Shown here: positions 21,562 through 32,313 of the stretch, piece after piece
Position numbering within the stretch: the stretch's first letter is position 1
How the letters are laid out: every line of letters begins with the position of its first letter
Assembly: GCF_035582795.1 (NCBI RefSeq)
Contig: NW_027445436.1
Span: 7,252,770 to 7,316,769 of the forward strand
Length of the DNA: 64,000 nt
Direction of reading: 5' to 3'
Source of the DNA: Mycteria americana
Lineage: Eukaryota; Chordata; Aves; Ciconiiformes; Ciconiidae
The notes under the pieces: model-generated
Told to the model about the DNA's origin: nothing
What the model saw: the letters and a program-made list of their open reading frames with translations, nothing else
The model's database searches: none
Translations under genes and position numbers: made by a program

Positions 21562-22578
21562 AAAAACAAAAAAAAAACCCCAAAAAAACCAAACAAAAAA
21601 CCCCAACAAATATGGATTATATTGCAACTGGTATCCTCTTATGTATGCATATACAAAGGATGATTAGCTGTAAGGCCTTCTGTGAGACATTTTATATGGA
21701 AAACTATTTATAAAATGTATCGGGTTGCACCAGACAGCTGCCTAAATTCTGGAATGAATATCTGCTAACCATTTATATGCCAAGATTGTCATTCACAGTT
21801 ACTTTGTAACTGTATCCAGACCACTAAAGCAAAAACATTATTTGGCAAGTAGTATTATTTCATTATTAATCATTATTATTTCATAATTATTTAAGTAAAA
21901 GTATTATTAATTTTATTAAATTATTTTATTAATTTTATTAAATTATTAAAATTTATTAAAATTAAAATTATTAAATTAAATATAATATGAAATATAAAAT
22001 TAAATTTCATTATAATATTAAATCAATATTATTTCATTATTAATCATTATTATTTCATTATAACATTAAATAAAATTAAATATAAATTTAAATATAATAT
22101 TAAATATAAAATTAAATTTCATTATAATATTAAATCAATATTAATTCATTATTAACCATTATTATTTTATTATAATATTAAATAAAATTAAATATAATAT
22201 TAATAAAATTATTTTAAATTATTAAAATTAATTTTATTATTTTTATTAACGTGTTATTAAAATTATTAAAAATAAAATTATTAAATTAAATATAATATTA
22301 AATTAAATATAATATTAAATATGAAATTAAAGTTCATTTTAATAGTAAATCAATATTATTTCATTATTGATCATTATTGAATTTTTGTGAATGGTAATAT
22401 GATAAACTACTCAAGTTCTAGAGATGACTGAGAAGGATTGTCGTGCATAGTACTACTTAGTTATTGTAACTTTTCATTGCTTAAATTACAGTTAAAGGTT
22501 TTTTTTCCTTTTCACGTTTTAAGCATCTTGATCCTATGACCTAGACATACAGTACTCAAAAAAAAAAAAAAAAAAAGG
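21562..22578 (+). other. ~1-kb non-viral AT-rich insert replacing pol
   Basis: It begins with an A/C-rich run (21560-21605) and ends with a pure A run (about 22558-22577) directly before env sequence. In between there is no open frame. The first ~230 bp is ordinary-looking unique sequence. From ~21840 to ~22380 it is almost only A and T, with about four diverged copies of a TATTTCATTATTAATCATTA motif (near 21854, 22027, 22140 and 22352). The origin is unknown: captured host RNA or DNA, or a later replacement, are the options. Confidence 0.6.
21850..22385 (+). repeat. AT-only degenerate tandem repeat
   Basis: Long stretches of AAATTAAATATAATATTAAA-type sequence, with a longer period of roughly 110-210 bp marked by the recurring TTTCATTATTAATCATTATT motif. 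It has strong potential to melt or form cruciforms. Confidence 0.7.
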
Positions 22579-23152
22579 GTCAAGGGTCTTTCCCCGGATT
22601 GCGATGATGAACCTACCCTCCTCAGTATTACTGAGAGAGTGTTCCTGTCCCTGCTCATACCTGGGGGGGCAGCAGGACGAGCCCTGAAACAGGTTGGGCA
22701 ATTAGCCTGTTGGGCTGAAAAACAAGCAAATGTTACTACCCAGGTAATAGAAACGTTATTAGAGGATCAAAATAGCTTACGCCACGCAATTTTGCAAAAT
22801 AGAGCAGCAATTGATTTTTTGTTATTAGCCCAAGGTCATAGTTGTGAGGATTTTGAAGGCATGTGTTATATGAACCTGTCTGATCACAGTGAATCAATTC
22901 ACAAACAACTATGATGGCTGAAAGAGCATGCCAACAAAATTCGACAAAATCAGGGGTTTTTGATGAATGGTTAACCAGTTTATTTGGGTCCTTACCATCA
23001 TGGCTGAAGGGTTTGTTAGCTGAAGGATTACGACTTTTAATAATTTTAGTTATCATAGGTCTGTGTTTTTGTGTAGCATGTAGCTGTATCAAAAAGGTTT
23101 TTAGAACCATGATAAATCATGCCTGGATCGCTCAAAAACAAGAAGGGGGAAT
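22579..23152 (+). pseudogene. env: ERV env, transmembrane subunit, broken
   Basis: The first frame (in 22639-22914) covers a hydrophobic Gly/Ala-rich start (LLIPGGAAGRAL), the heptad-repeat helix, the conserved LQNRAAIDFLLLAQ segment and a cysteine loop. That loop reads C-EDFEGM-C-Y, so the last Cys of the usual CX6CC is replaced by Tyr, which would remove the disulfide link to SU seen in this type. A TGA at about 22911-22913 and a frameshift near 22960 follow. The other frame then carries the membrane anchor (LRLLIILVIIGLCFCVACSC) and a short tail. SU is absent. The style is that of avian alpharetroviral TM, inferred from the visible motifs. Confidence 0.8.
23138..23152 (+). promoter_or_regulatory. 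Polypurine tract of nested ERV
   Basis: AACAAGAAGGGGGAAT lies directly before the 3' LTR and is the expected plus-strand priming site. Confidence 0.75.
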
Positions 23153-23536
23153 TGTGGAAGAATGGTTAAGTGAAAAAGGACACAGCTTAATTGATGTGAG
23201 CAATCCAGCCTTTGATGGGGCCTGGGAGCCAGAGATCAAGGTGAAATTCCCTTGAGAACAGCAGAAGGAGTACTTGGTAAAGCAAGATAAGCGGGACTAA
23301 GCCTGGGAAAGTGCTGATAAAACCCCCTTTGTGAACAGTGCGTGAACGGCAACTTTGTACCAATCATATAATTGTTTTAAGCGCGTGGACAAGTATAGTT
23401 ATCCAATAGAATAGTCGCTGTTAGCGCGTGCTTTGCTTAGCTTCTATATAAACCTGTTAAGTAATCTGAATAAAGGAGAATGACCATACTCATATTGAGA
23501 TTCATCGTTACTCCGGGTCCGTCTCCCACTCCAACA
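23153..23536 (+). repeat. 3' LTR of nested ERV
   Basis: 384 bp, same ends and motifs as 20039-20422, with two substitutions. It is followed by the second AGTAC target copy (23537-23541), which restores the outer pol. Confidence 0.92.
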
Positions 23537-24534
23537 AGTACATCACGTAGATGCTCACATACCCAAGAGTTGGGCCACTGAGGAACATCAAAACAACCAG
23601 CAGGTGGATCAGGCTGCTCAGATTGAAGTGGCTCAGGTGGATCTGGACTGGCAACATAAGGGTGAATTATTTATAGCTTGGTGGGCCCATGACACCTCAG
23701 GCCATCAAGGAAGAGATGCAACATAGAGATGGGCTTGTGATCGAAGGGTGGACTTGACCATGGACACTATTGCACAGGATATCCATGAATGTGAAACGTG
23801 CTGCAATTAAACAAGCCAAGCGGTTAAAGCCTCTGTGGTATGGAGGGCGATGGCTGAAATATCAATATGGGGAGGCCTGGCAGATCGATTCTATCACGCT
23901 CCCACAAACCCGCCAAGGCAAGCGCCATGTGCTTACAATGGTGGAAGCAACCACTGGATGGCTGGAAACATATCCTATACCCCATACCACCGCCCGGAAC
24001 ACTATCCTGGGCCTTGAAAAGCAAGTCTTATGGCGACATGGCACCCCAGAAAGAATTGAGTCAGACAACGGGACTCATTTTCGAAACAACCTCATAGACA
24101 CCTGGGCCAAAGAGCATGGCATTGAGTGGGTATATCACATCCCCTATCATGCACCAGCCTCTGGGAAAATTGAACGATACAATGGACTGTTAAAGACTAC
24201 ACTGCGAGCAATGGGTGGTGGGACATTCAAACATTGGGATACACATTTAGCAAAGGCCACCTGGTTAGTCAACACTAGAGGATCTGCCAATCGAGCTGGC
24301 CCTGCCCAATCAAAACTTTTACGTACAGTAGAAGGGGATAAAGTCCCTGTAGTGCACCTAAAAAACATGCTGGGGAAGACAGTCTGGGTTACTCCTGCCT
24401 CAGGCAAAGGAAAACCCATTCATGGGATTGCTTTTGCTCAAGGACCCGGGTGCACTTGGTGGGTAATGCGAAAGGATGGGGAAGTCCGATGTGTACCTCA
24501 AGGGGATTTGATTTTGGGTGAGAATAGCCAATGA
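23537..24534 (+). pseudogene. pol: ERV pol, RNase H end and integrase, nearly intact core
   Basis: Reading resumes after AGTAC with the RNase H tail and the zinc-binding region of integrase (AHDTSGHQGRD, then HECETC), which contains a TAG near 23723. The frame 23770-24534 holds the catalytic core: D in WQIDSITLPQ, D in RIESDNGTHF, and E in GKIERYNG, with exactly 35 residues between the second D and the E. The C-terminal part (KTVWVTPASG, then GCTWWVM) ends at a TGA/TAA-type stop at 24532-24534. Integrase inserts viral DNA into the host. The core is complete by eye, but the upstream stop and frameshifts make the polyprotein non-functional. Confidence 0.85.
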
Positions 24535-24946
24535 AATAAACGGTATGATGTTAATTGCTATATAATACTGTATGTCATCACTTTTATGGTTACTATATGC
24601 CATATCAATGGTATTTCAGTAAGAATCACCCAGATTAATGAAGAATGAACTTGGATGAAAGCAAGCAAAGTGCAGCAGTGATGGAACCAGAACTGGCTTC
24701 AGCATGCAACAATCCAATGCCACACACCATCTCTCCTGCCCTGAAGGACTGTTATGACAGATGGAGCCCAAAGTCATGGACTAAATGACCTCAACGGACA
24801 TTTTAGAGGGATGGCCCATAGACCAAGGGAATGATATCTATGTGTATATATCAAAAGACAGGGAAAGTGGTGGTGATTTATTGGAATGTATTGGAAAGAG
24901 TAGAACCTGGGCATGACGTAGATGGTATAGAATAAGGGGTGGATAC
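24535..24946 (+). other. 3' non-coding region and polypurine tract of outer ERV
   Basis: No env-like frame is present. The stretch ends AATAAGGGGTGGATAC, a purine-rich tract directly before the 3' LTR. Similar purine-rich sequence precedes the LTR of the short ERV at 57647-57660 (minus strand). Confidence 0.65.
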
Positions 24947-25347
24947 TGTCCTGGTTTCGGCTGGGATAGAGTTAATTTTCTTCCTAGTAGCTGGTATAGT
25001 GTTGTGTTTTGGATTTAGGATGAGAATAATGTTGATAACACACTGATGTTTTGGCTGTTGCTAAGTTTTGTTTACACTAGTCAAGGGCTTTTCAGCTTCC
25101 CATGCTCTGCCAGGTGCACAAGAAACTGGGAGGGGGCACAGCCAAACTGTCCAAAGGGCTATTCCATACCATATGATGTCATGCTCAGTATATAAACTGG
25201 GGGGAGTAGGCCAAGGGTTAGTGATCACTGCTCGGGGACTGGCTGGGCATTGGTCGGCAGGTGGTGAGCAGTTGCATCACTTGTTTTTTTTTTTCCCTGG
25301 GTTTTGTTCCTCTCTCTCTCTCTTTTGTTGTTTTCCTTTTCATTACA

Positions 25348-25398
<51 letters not shown>

Positions 25399-25556
25399 AT
25401 TTTTTCTTTTTCCCAGTTATTCAACTGTTCTTATCTCAACCCATGAGTTTTCTTACTTTTGCTCTTCTGATTCTCTCCCCCATCCCACCGGGGGTGGGGG
25501 AGCGTGAGTGAGCAGCTGCGTGGTGCTTAGTTGCTGACTGAAGCTAAACCACGACA
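24947..25556 (+). repeat. 3' LTR of outer ERV
   Basis: TGTCCTGGTTTCGGCTGGG to AAGCTAAACCACGACA, 610 bp. TATA (AGTATATAAACTGG) is near 25188-25200. A TTA microsatellite lies at 25352-25397. Same family as 1235-1851 (minus) and 51048-51586 (plus). Confidence 0.88.
25352..25397 (+). repeat. TTA/ATT trinucleotide microsatellite in LTR
   Basis: About 15 TTA units lie in the transcribed part of the LTR. The sister LTRs have far fewer (1383-1402 and 51413-51436). Confidence 0.9.
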
Positions 25557-26289
25557 CTAATCTACTGTGCCTTGATCATCCAGGAATGTATATGTGCGCA
25601 AAAATTGCGATACGTAAATGTCATGAGTTAACATTTAACACAGTGCAAATGATTTTGTTTCATTTCAGTGACTAACATTAGAGTCGTAAATTTTAATCTT
25701 CACAAATACCTTGTTGCTAGCTTTGAAAAATGTCAGCTACAACAAGCAAAGCACTTTCATGTTGAAAAAAAATAAAACAACCCTTGAAGAGTCAGAGTAC
25801 TATTTTATAACACGTGCAACTCGCGGAGTATTCTAACATGTCTCTTTGTACTCCAGTAAACACTGGGTTAGAGACTGTCATCTTTACTCACATCAGCAAA
25901 CATCAGTCATACACAAAAGACTTCATTTGAAATTGAAATGTAGGCTATACTTGAACCCTATAAATTCTCTTTACGTTTTGGAAAAGCAGTAGGGACTTTT
26001 AGGGACCAACTTTACAGTATCTAAAATGCCCGCTCTGTCATTTTTAAGATAAAAATGTAATCATTTAAATAAGTTTTTTTCCTCTTCATTTACTTGCATT
26101 ATAAATTCAATCAAAGATTATTTATTGCAGTGTACCCAAGTATCTCTTGGCACTTGGTGAATTTCCTTTCCTTACCAAACTGCCTCTTTTCAATATATAT
26201 TAATGCCAGCATCCAATACTCTCTGATGAGGTTCTTTTAGATATTCCATGCATGAAGGGTGTAATGTTTAATATCAAATGTACTTATTT
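25557..26289. other. Non-coding stretch, nothing recognised
   Basis: AT-rich unique-looking sequence between the ERV and a degenerate LTR. No frame or element recognised. Confidence 0.45.
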
Positions 26290-26735
26290 GAATATAATTG
26301 ATTTTATACGGGATTTTTTATTTAGCAGATTGATCCAGCAATATACTGCAAATGCAATACAACTATAATTTGCTCACCATCATGATGCTGGGCATCCCCC
26401 ATCGCCCAGAAGGAATACATGTGTTGAAACCAGCTCGAGCCCATTGCTCTCTTTGAAATTCTTTTGTTAGTTGTTTAGTTTTTATACTCTCTGTTGGGCT
26501 GAGCCACATATTCATTCCTCCCATGCTGGTCTGGCTAACTGAGGGAGAAACATTTGCACCACCAGTTGATCCACTCAGTTGTGATGTAGTCAGTTGATGC
26601 ACTCAAAGGCCACCCTCTGGTCCCCTTCATGTTGAGATAAAGTTAGATTTCTTTGCATCAGCTGTGGTCATCACACCCTGCATTATTCCCTGAGCATCAT
26701 GGGCACATCGCCCTTGACCATCTCCTCTGAGCCTA
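26290..26735 (-). mobile_element. Degenerate LTR candidate
   Basis: On the minus strand a TATA-like AGTATAAAAACTAAAC lies near 26490 and an AATAAA near 26318, about 170 bp apart, inside a GC-richer block than its neighbours. This spacing fits an LTR U3-R arrangement. The ends are not clear, and I cannot assign a family. Confidence 0.35.
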
Positions 26736-26736
26736 T

Positions 26737-27555
26737 AGAATCATAGAATGGTTTGGGTTGCAAGGGACATTTAAAGATTATGTAGTCCACTGCCCCGTTA
26801 CCTGTTTTATAAAATAACTCCCGAAACACATGAAGTATGTTTAGAGAGGAGACATTGTTTTATTCTGCGCAGGGTGCAAGGTGGAATATTTCCACAAATC
26901 GAGCACACCTACTGTAATTCTCTTCAATATTTATACATGAAAATTAACATACCATGCCTATCTAATACATAATCATTAGACTGACTAAGCATCCTCTTCT
27001 TCCATTGGTCTGTATTTTCTCCGCTTCGATTTAAAGCTACAGTGTGATTTTTAATTCACTGCGCATGCTCACAAGGAGTGGGGGGGTAGTCCTTTCATTC
27101 CTCAATTGGGTCGGTGGTCGCAATCTCCCCCTGCCGCCTTTACCTTTCCCCTAGTTACTGTGATTCCCATTGTTTTCATGGTTGTTGTGGCATCCCTTTA
27201 TCTTTACGACCTTCCCTGTAGGAGGATGTTCCTGTTATTAGTCCTTGAAGTGTTACAGCTTTGCATTCATTGAGGAGATGCTAGTTAGTGAAACATATGC
27301 TTGTTAGTGAAGTATGCAGTGCCGGTACCCTCTTATCTGGCCTGAGCATTATCTATCACCTTGAAGATTCTACAATTCTCATATGCTAGTTTCCACTCGT
27401 AACTATAATTCTTTTTTAGCTACTAATAACTTCTATACTTTTTCTATTTTATCCAAAAATATATGGTTTTGAGGTAACACCCCTGCCATGGGCAGGGACA
27501 TCTTTCACTAGATCAAGTCGCTCAAAGCCCTGTCCAACCCTGCCAGCCCTGAAAA
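26737..27555 (-). mobile_element. CR1 3' end split by an LTR insertion
   Basis: 26737-26795 is the complement of a CR1 tail and 3' UTR (ATAGAATCATAGAATGG, then GGGTTGCAAGGGACA). The CR1 sequence picks up again at 27478 (CCCCTGCCATGGGCAGGGAC) and fades near 27555. The ~680 bp between is the LTR described next. CCCC at both junctions may be a short target duplication. Confidence 0.75.
26796..27477 (-). mobile_element. LTR inserted in CR1, same family as 63065-63600
   Basis: Minus-strand signals are TATAAATATTG (near 26925-26935) and AATAAAACAATG (near 26855-26862). The outer ends carry GTTACC...GGTAAC. The segment TTAAAGCTACAGTG and the CACTGCGCATGCTCA segment recur at 63065-63600, showing a shared family. 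Confidence 0.65.
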
Positions 27556-27576
27556 CCAGCTACTGAGGGGGACTGG

Positions 27577-28060
27577 TGTGAGTGAGGTGAGTGAGGGGCT
27601 CAGCACTGGCAGCTGGAGCAGGACCTCGGGTCTCAGCCTGTGTGCCTGGTGCTGGCTGCTGGGGGAGGAGCGGAGTGTCTGTATCTTCCCCAAAACTGAT
27701 GTGTATGGGGGTGTGGGTATGCAATTCACTAGCAAACTTCAAGCTGGACTAGCCGGCAAGTTGGAGGCCCTGGGTCTGGGCAGGGGTATCAGGTGGGCAA
27801 GGGTCACTGCTGATATGCCCAGGGGGACTTGTGAATGTGGAGTGCCTGTGGGATGACTGTGTGAGTGCATGCATGTTTGCTAGTTAGCATCAAGCTGGAC
27901 TAGCTGGCTAGTAGGAGAATCGTGAAGCAGGATAGAGGGCCTGGGATCTGGGCAGTGGTATTGGAAAGACAGGGGGGCTGTGCCGGTATTTGGGAGATCT
28001 GTGAATGTGCATATGCTTGTGACTCTAGAGAGTCTCGTATATGTGTCTTCACTAGTGAAC
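27577..28060. repeat. Degenerate ~150-170-bp tandem repeat
   Basis: Three to four units are seen: near 27577 (weak), 27720, 27869 and 28037. The theme is CTAGCAAACTTCAAGCTGGAC, then GGCCCTGGGTCTGGGCAGGGG, then a GTGAATGTG stretch. This is the GC- and GT-rich part of the window and looks satellite-like. Open frames here (27578-27856 and others) have no recognisable product. Confidence 0.55.
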
Positions 28061-28194
28061 TTCTATCTCGACCAGACGAAGAGGAGGAAGGAGACTTGGC
28101 TGTCTGTGCTTATGTTTTATGTGAGTCCGATATGTAGGTGCTGTTGAAGGCAACACCTTGTCTGTGGCAGTCTGTGTGACTGGCCACGTCAGTG

Positions 28195-28232
28195 TTGCGC
28201 ATGCACGTGTGTGTGTGCATGTGTGTGTGTCT
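28195..28232. repeat. GT-rich microsatellite
   Basis: Alternating CATGCACGTGTGTGTGTGCA followed by TGTGTGTGTGTC. Some purine-pyrimidine alternation favours Z-DNA. Confidence 0.8.
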
Positions 28233-28289
28233 CTGGGATACATGCTCAGGTTTGCTACTGGCTGAATCTGCAAACAGGAAAGCAGCAAG

Positions 28290-31200
28290 TGCATCCCTCA
28301 GCCTGGCCAGAGACCCTGGGTCCCTGAGCACACCGGGATGAGCTCCAGTGGCCGGGCAGGAGGGAGTCCTGGGCCAGAGCTGCTGAAGGAGGCATCATCA
28401 TCTTAACAGCCCTTAACAGAGAACATGGATGATGTCTTGTCATATTATTTCCACCAGCTAATTTGGCTGTTGTAGTGTTGGCTATATGACTTGTAATGGA
28501 TAATTCTTGCAGAAGCTGTATTAATTAATGTAAATAATGTAAATTGATTAATGTAAATAAAAAGTTTTTCAGTTTGACAGATTTCTGCTTCCCTGAGCAG
28601 CTCTTCTCATCACCTTCAAACTCTAGTGTGAATTAGCCTTCATTGATGGCCAGTATTTCAGATATTTCTCAACTCTTTGTAGCATTGCTCACTTTCCTGT
28701 GTTACCCTGACACTTAATGTGCCCTAAAATTTCATTTCCTTTTTCGTGACTGCATTCTATGAATGTGATTCACTAAAATATCCAGTTGTTTTCAGTTGAT
28801 ACAGCAGGTAGCAGAATTTTTTCTAATTAATTCCAGTATGCATCACTTTGTACTACTGTACTACTCAGTACCATTCTCATTACTCCTGTATTCAAGATGA
28901 CTGGAATGCAAGTGTCTTGACACTACAATGTCCAGTCCTCCCCTTTACTGATGAAGTCCTCCAGCACTGTGTCATCATCAAAAGTCATTAGAAGTCTCCC
29001 TTCTGTGTTGAAGTCATTACTGAAAATTAGATCAACTAAGTTTGGGTCCACAGCAAGTAACGCCTCTAGTCAACTCCCTCTGATGAAATAATTCTTTATC
29101 AAACAGGAATACCAAGTTAATTTAAGGCAATCTACATTTGATAATATGTCATTGTATTCTTATTATGTATTGCATCTCATTCCTTTATAATTATTTTTTC
29201 TTCTCCTCCCAAGTTTCTTAATATAGTCGTTATATTAATATGGTCTATATTAACATGGACTATATTAATATAGTCATACAAAAAGCTGTCCTTGCTTTCT
29301 TAACCCTATGTTAAATCCTTGATATAAATCAATGTAAGATATGTCCCTTTAGCACTCATTTTGCCCTATGCAGACCTGAAGAAGGGCTAGTGTGCCAAAA
29401 CCAAGTCTTTCTTTTTCTTTCTTTCTAGCTATATCAATTATATTATGATAAAATATCTATATTTTATGTCAAAATATTATGATTTTGATAGCTATATCAA
29501 AATATTATAATTTCTTGTAATTCCTGCCAGACTGTGTCCAAAACCTGTGGTTTCATACAGAAGAGATGGGAATCAAGGAATGAAAACTGCAACAAAAGCT
29601 GTAAAAAGGTACATGAAACCCCGAGGACCCATTTTAGAAGAGACAAACGACCCCAATCCTGGAAGAAGGAGATATTTTAGATAGGAGAAACCTTATCCAA
29701 AGTAAACTTTTTAAATTCTGAAAGGACTTTTCCATATTTTTAAGCATTAGAGTGCAGAAGGCTGTTTAACATTATTATATAGATTCATTGGTCAGGACAC
29801 AGAGTCTCAGGGGAAGACTTGCATGCAGCAAAGATTGTGGTGTATCTGCTGAGGAGTCAGGGTGGGCAGGCAGGGTTTCCAAGAAGCACAGTAGCAACAT
29901 TACCACCTACACCTTTTTGTGTGCTTTTTCAAGCTGAATGCATCCTTTATATAAAATGATCCTTTTTTTTTTTTTTTTTAAGTTTCCCCCAAAAAGGCAG
30001 TTTCTATGGAAGATTTTCCAGAGGAAATTAAAAGCAATTCTAATCCAAATCTAATCTAATTCTAAATTCAGTTCTAATCCAATCAATTTTAATTTCTAAG
30101 GATATATATTTGGTGGAAACAAGGGGAAATGCCATACAAATGAATGACTGAACTCCAGCAGATTATCTCCTACTGAACCTGCATATAAAGGGTTAAAAGC
30201 CTTCCCATCTCTCTGAGTCCTGTAAAATTAGCCTTTAATATGAGGACTTGCTGTTCCTTCCTTTATTCTTTGACATGCTTCTGTTTTTAATTCTTTACCA
30301 CGTGATGCAGCATAGTGTCCAGAAACCACTTAGCAAGACAGATGAACCCCTTTTTTTATGTGGTCTATGCTGGATGGGGCAGCTCACATTTCTTTAAAAG
30401 TAAAGAAAAAAAGGTAACCTTGAAGTGAGTCACAGTGACCCAAGAAGAACACTTTTAGGGTCGCATCTCTGTCTGTGGGTTTTTTTTGGTTTTTTTTGTT
30501 TTTTTTTCAATATACAGTAAAAGTAACTGCAACGATATATTGCTATAAACAGAGTCTGTTGAAAAATATTTCCCACACACAATTTTACCACACTTAAGTC
30601 CTCTTTATGAAAAGTAAAAGTTTTAATTTTTTTTTAAAAACGCAGAGGGAAAAAAAGAAGACTTTTTCAACATTTTAAAAAGGAAAAAGAACTAAAGGAA
30701 ACTAGTTTGTCATTGCTTCTAGTTTCACTAAAAAGTAACAACCCCCAACTATTTCTGGAAATAATTAATATTGACATGCATATATTTTAATGGATTAAAA
30801 AAGACATTTGAAAAAATTTGACTAGCTCTATTTAGAGCAGATAGTGAAATGCACGTACTCCACATTAAAATCTCTTTCCTTACCCACTCCCTTCTTTTTT
30901 TCCCTTGCTCTTCTGTTGAGAATTATTCCCCAGGAATAAGTACCAAAACACTTTATTTGAAGCCTATTCAAATAAATGGGGGCCTTACCACTGACTTACA
31001 TGTGTTTTGCACCAGAACATATGTTTGGTAGAGTTTACAGGAAGATCTGAAAGTCATCTAAAATGAAAAATGCCATTCACTATCCAAGGAACCCACTGTG
31101 CAGACAAGGGACTGGCTTCTGCTTCTGTCTGTTAACATTACTGTAACTTCCAGGAGAACAACCTAAACACAGTAGGACCCGATTTTCCATTGACTTGCAT

Positions 31201-32313
31201 CTTGTATAGCCATTTGCATGTTTACCTTGGTTAACCTTGTGGAATCTGATTCTTGAAACCACTCCTGTTGTTGTTTGTAACATGAATTACTATATAATGT
31301 TTCATTGTCCCTTCAAGAAAGGCAGAGAAATAACTCCAGAATACTAGTTGTTGAAAACAGATTGCAAAAAAAATTGTTTACTTTCTAGTTCAGCTCTTTC
31401 TTGCATATGAACAATCTAAACAAAGACACAAGGGATGCATATGCATGGAGAATTAGATTTGCCTTAACTGAACAGGTACTGATTTTAAAAAGGTGTTCCT
31501 CAAAATATGTCCCTTATGTATACAGCTAATATTGCAAAGCAACAAAGAATAAAACACAGTATCTGTAAAATATTGATGACTAGAAAAAACTTAGCTACTG
31601 AGATTGCAATTATTTCACAATAAAGGTGCAGTGATTTATTTGTTCTAATGTCTCTACTTTATGCAGTTTCCATGTGAGAAGCAGGCATTGTTTATTTTGT
31701 TTCATTTGTTGTTGATTGGTGCATAAAGACTTTGGTAAATTCAGCTTTGTTCTTTTGAATTCATAGTAAACCTTCCAGAATAAATGTATTAAACAGTAGT
31801 TTCATGATGAAGGGGTTTACGTTAATCAGAACACAAGAACAAATAGGAAAATCAATATTTTGATTTGTGTGTTCTTTGTCATTCACAACCAAAGGAAAAC
31901 ACATCATGGTCTGAAAGCCCTTTAATTGTCTAAACAATTGAAATCACTGGACACTGAAACAGTTATCTGTGGTAAGTGGTGTTAACAATGGCATTATTAA
32001 TTATACGAGTGGGTTTTGCAACATCACTTAGGCTATCAAAACATTAGACATTACATTTTGTGGCTTGCAATGTTGATCATTCAGATTTAACAGAGCAGCC
32101 TCTAAGGGTTGAATATACTAGATTTCAGAGAAGTGTTAAAGAATTTATTTCTTGTCAGATGTCCATTAGATATATGCATAGGGCTAAACCTTATCAAGTG
32201 GATTCCCTTCTGGTATCCCTATATTTTCTCATTTCACTGATAGCCACCAATATCTTAGAAAAGTGAAACTAGTGTTTCCTATCTAAACCATGATGAAAAG
32301 TGATGTAATGACG
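28290..32313. other. Long non-coding stretch, no gene recognised
   Basis: AT-rich, low-repeat sequence. It holds T-runs at 29960-29980 and 30478-30508, an 18-bp palindrome at 29258-29275, and a patch near 31400-31450 with SOX- and octamer-like motifs. No exon, RNA gene or transposon was recognised. Confidence 0.5.
29258..29275. repeat. Perfect 18-bp AT palindrome
   Basis: GACTATATTAATATAGTC is its own reverse complement. Related near-copies (TATATTAATATGGTC and similar) occur just upstream from 29221. Confidence 0.9.

Larger units (their letters stand above)
20039..23536 (+). mobile_element. Young nested ERV: LTR, gag, non-viral insert, env TM, LTR
   Basis: Both LTRs are 384 bp and differ at two positions I could find (C to T in GGAGAACGACC, and G to A in ACTCCGACA, both CpG changes). 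The element has a primer site, a gag frame ending at 21561, about 1.0 kb of AT-rich DNA that does not look viral, an env transmembrane part (22579-23152), a polypurine tract and the 3' LTR. Pol, the capsid part of gag and env SU are absent. With pol missing, it could only have moved with help from another virus. Confidence 0.9.
18930..25556 (+). mobile_element. ERV-L-like element (pol and 3' LTR) interrupted by a younger ERV
   Basis: Two pol halves (to 20038, and from 23537) join across a nested ERV at 20039-23536, followed by a short 3' non-coding stretch, a polypurine tract and a 3' LTR at 24947-25556. The 5' LTR, gag and the start of pol are gone; a different LTR abuts at 18929. There is no env between integrase and the 3' LTR, which fits an ERV-L-type layout. 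That class assignment is inference. Confidence 0.8.

Noticed and set aside
21560..21605. A/C-rich run as the poly(A) tail of a plus-strand retrocopy
   Set aside because: It lies at the left edge of the insert with gag on its left, and no retrocopied gene or LINE end precedes it.
22911..23255. Separate small membrane protein MMAERACQQ...
   Set aside because: It is the frameshifted end of env TM running into the 3' LTR, not an independent gene.
27578..28137. Coding exons in the GC-richer patch
   Set aside because: Frames are short, sit in a degenerate tandem repeat and show no domain or splice pattern.
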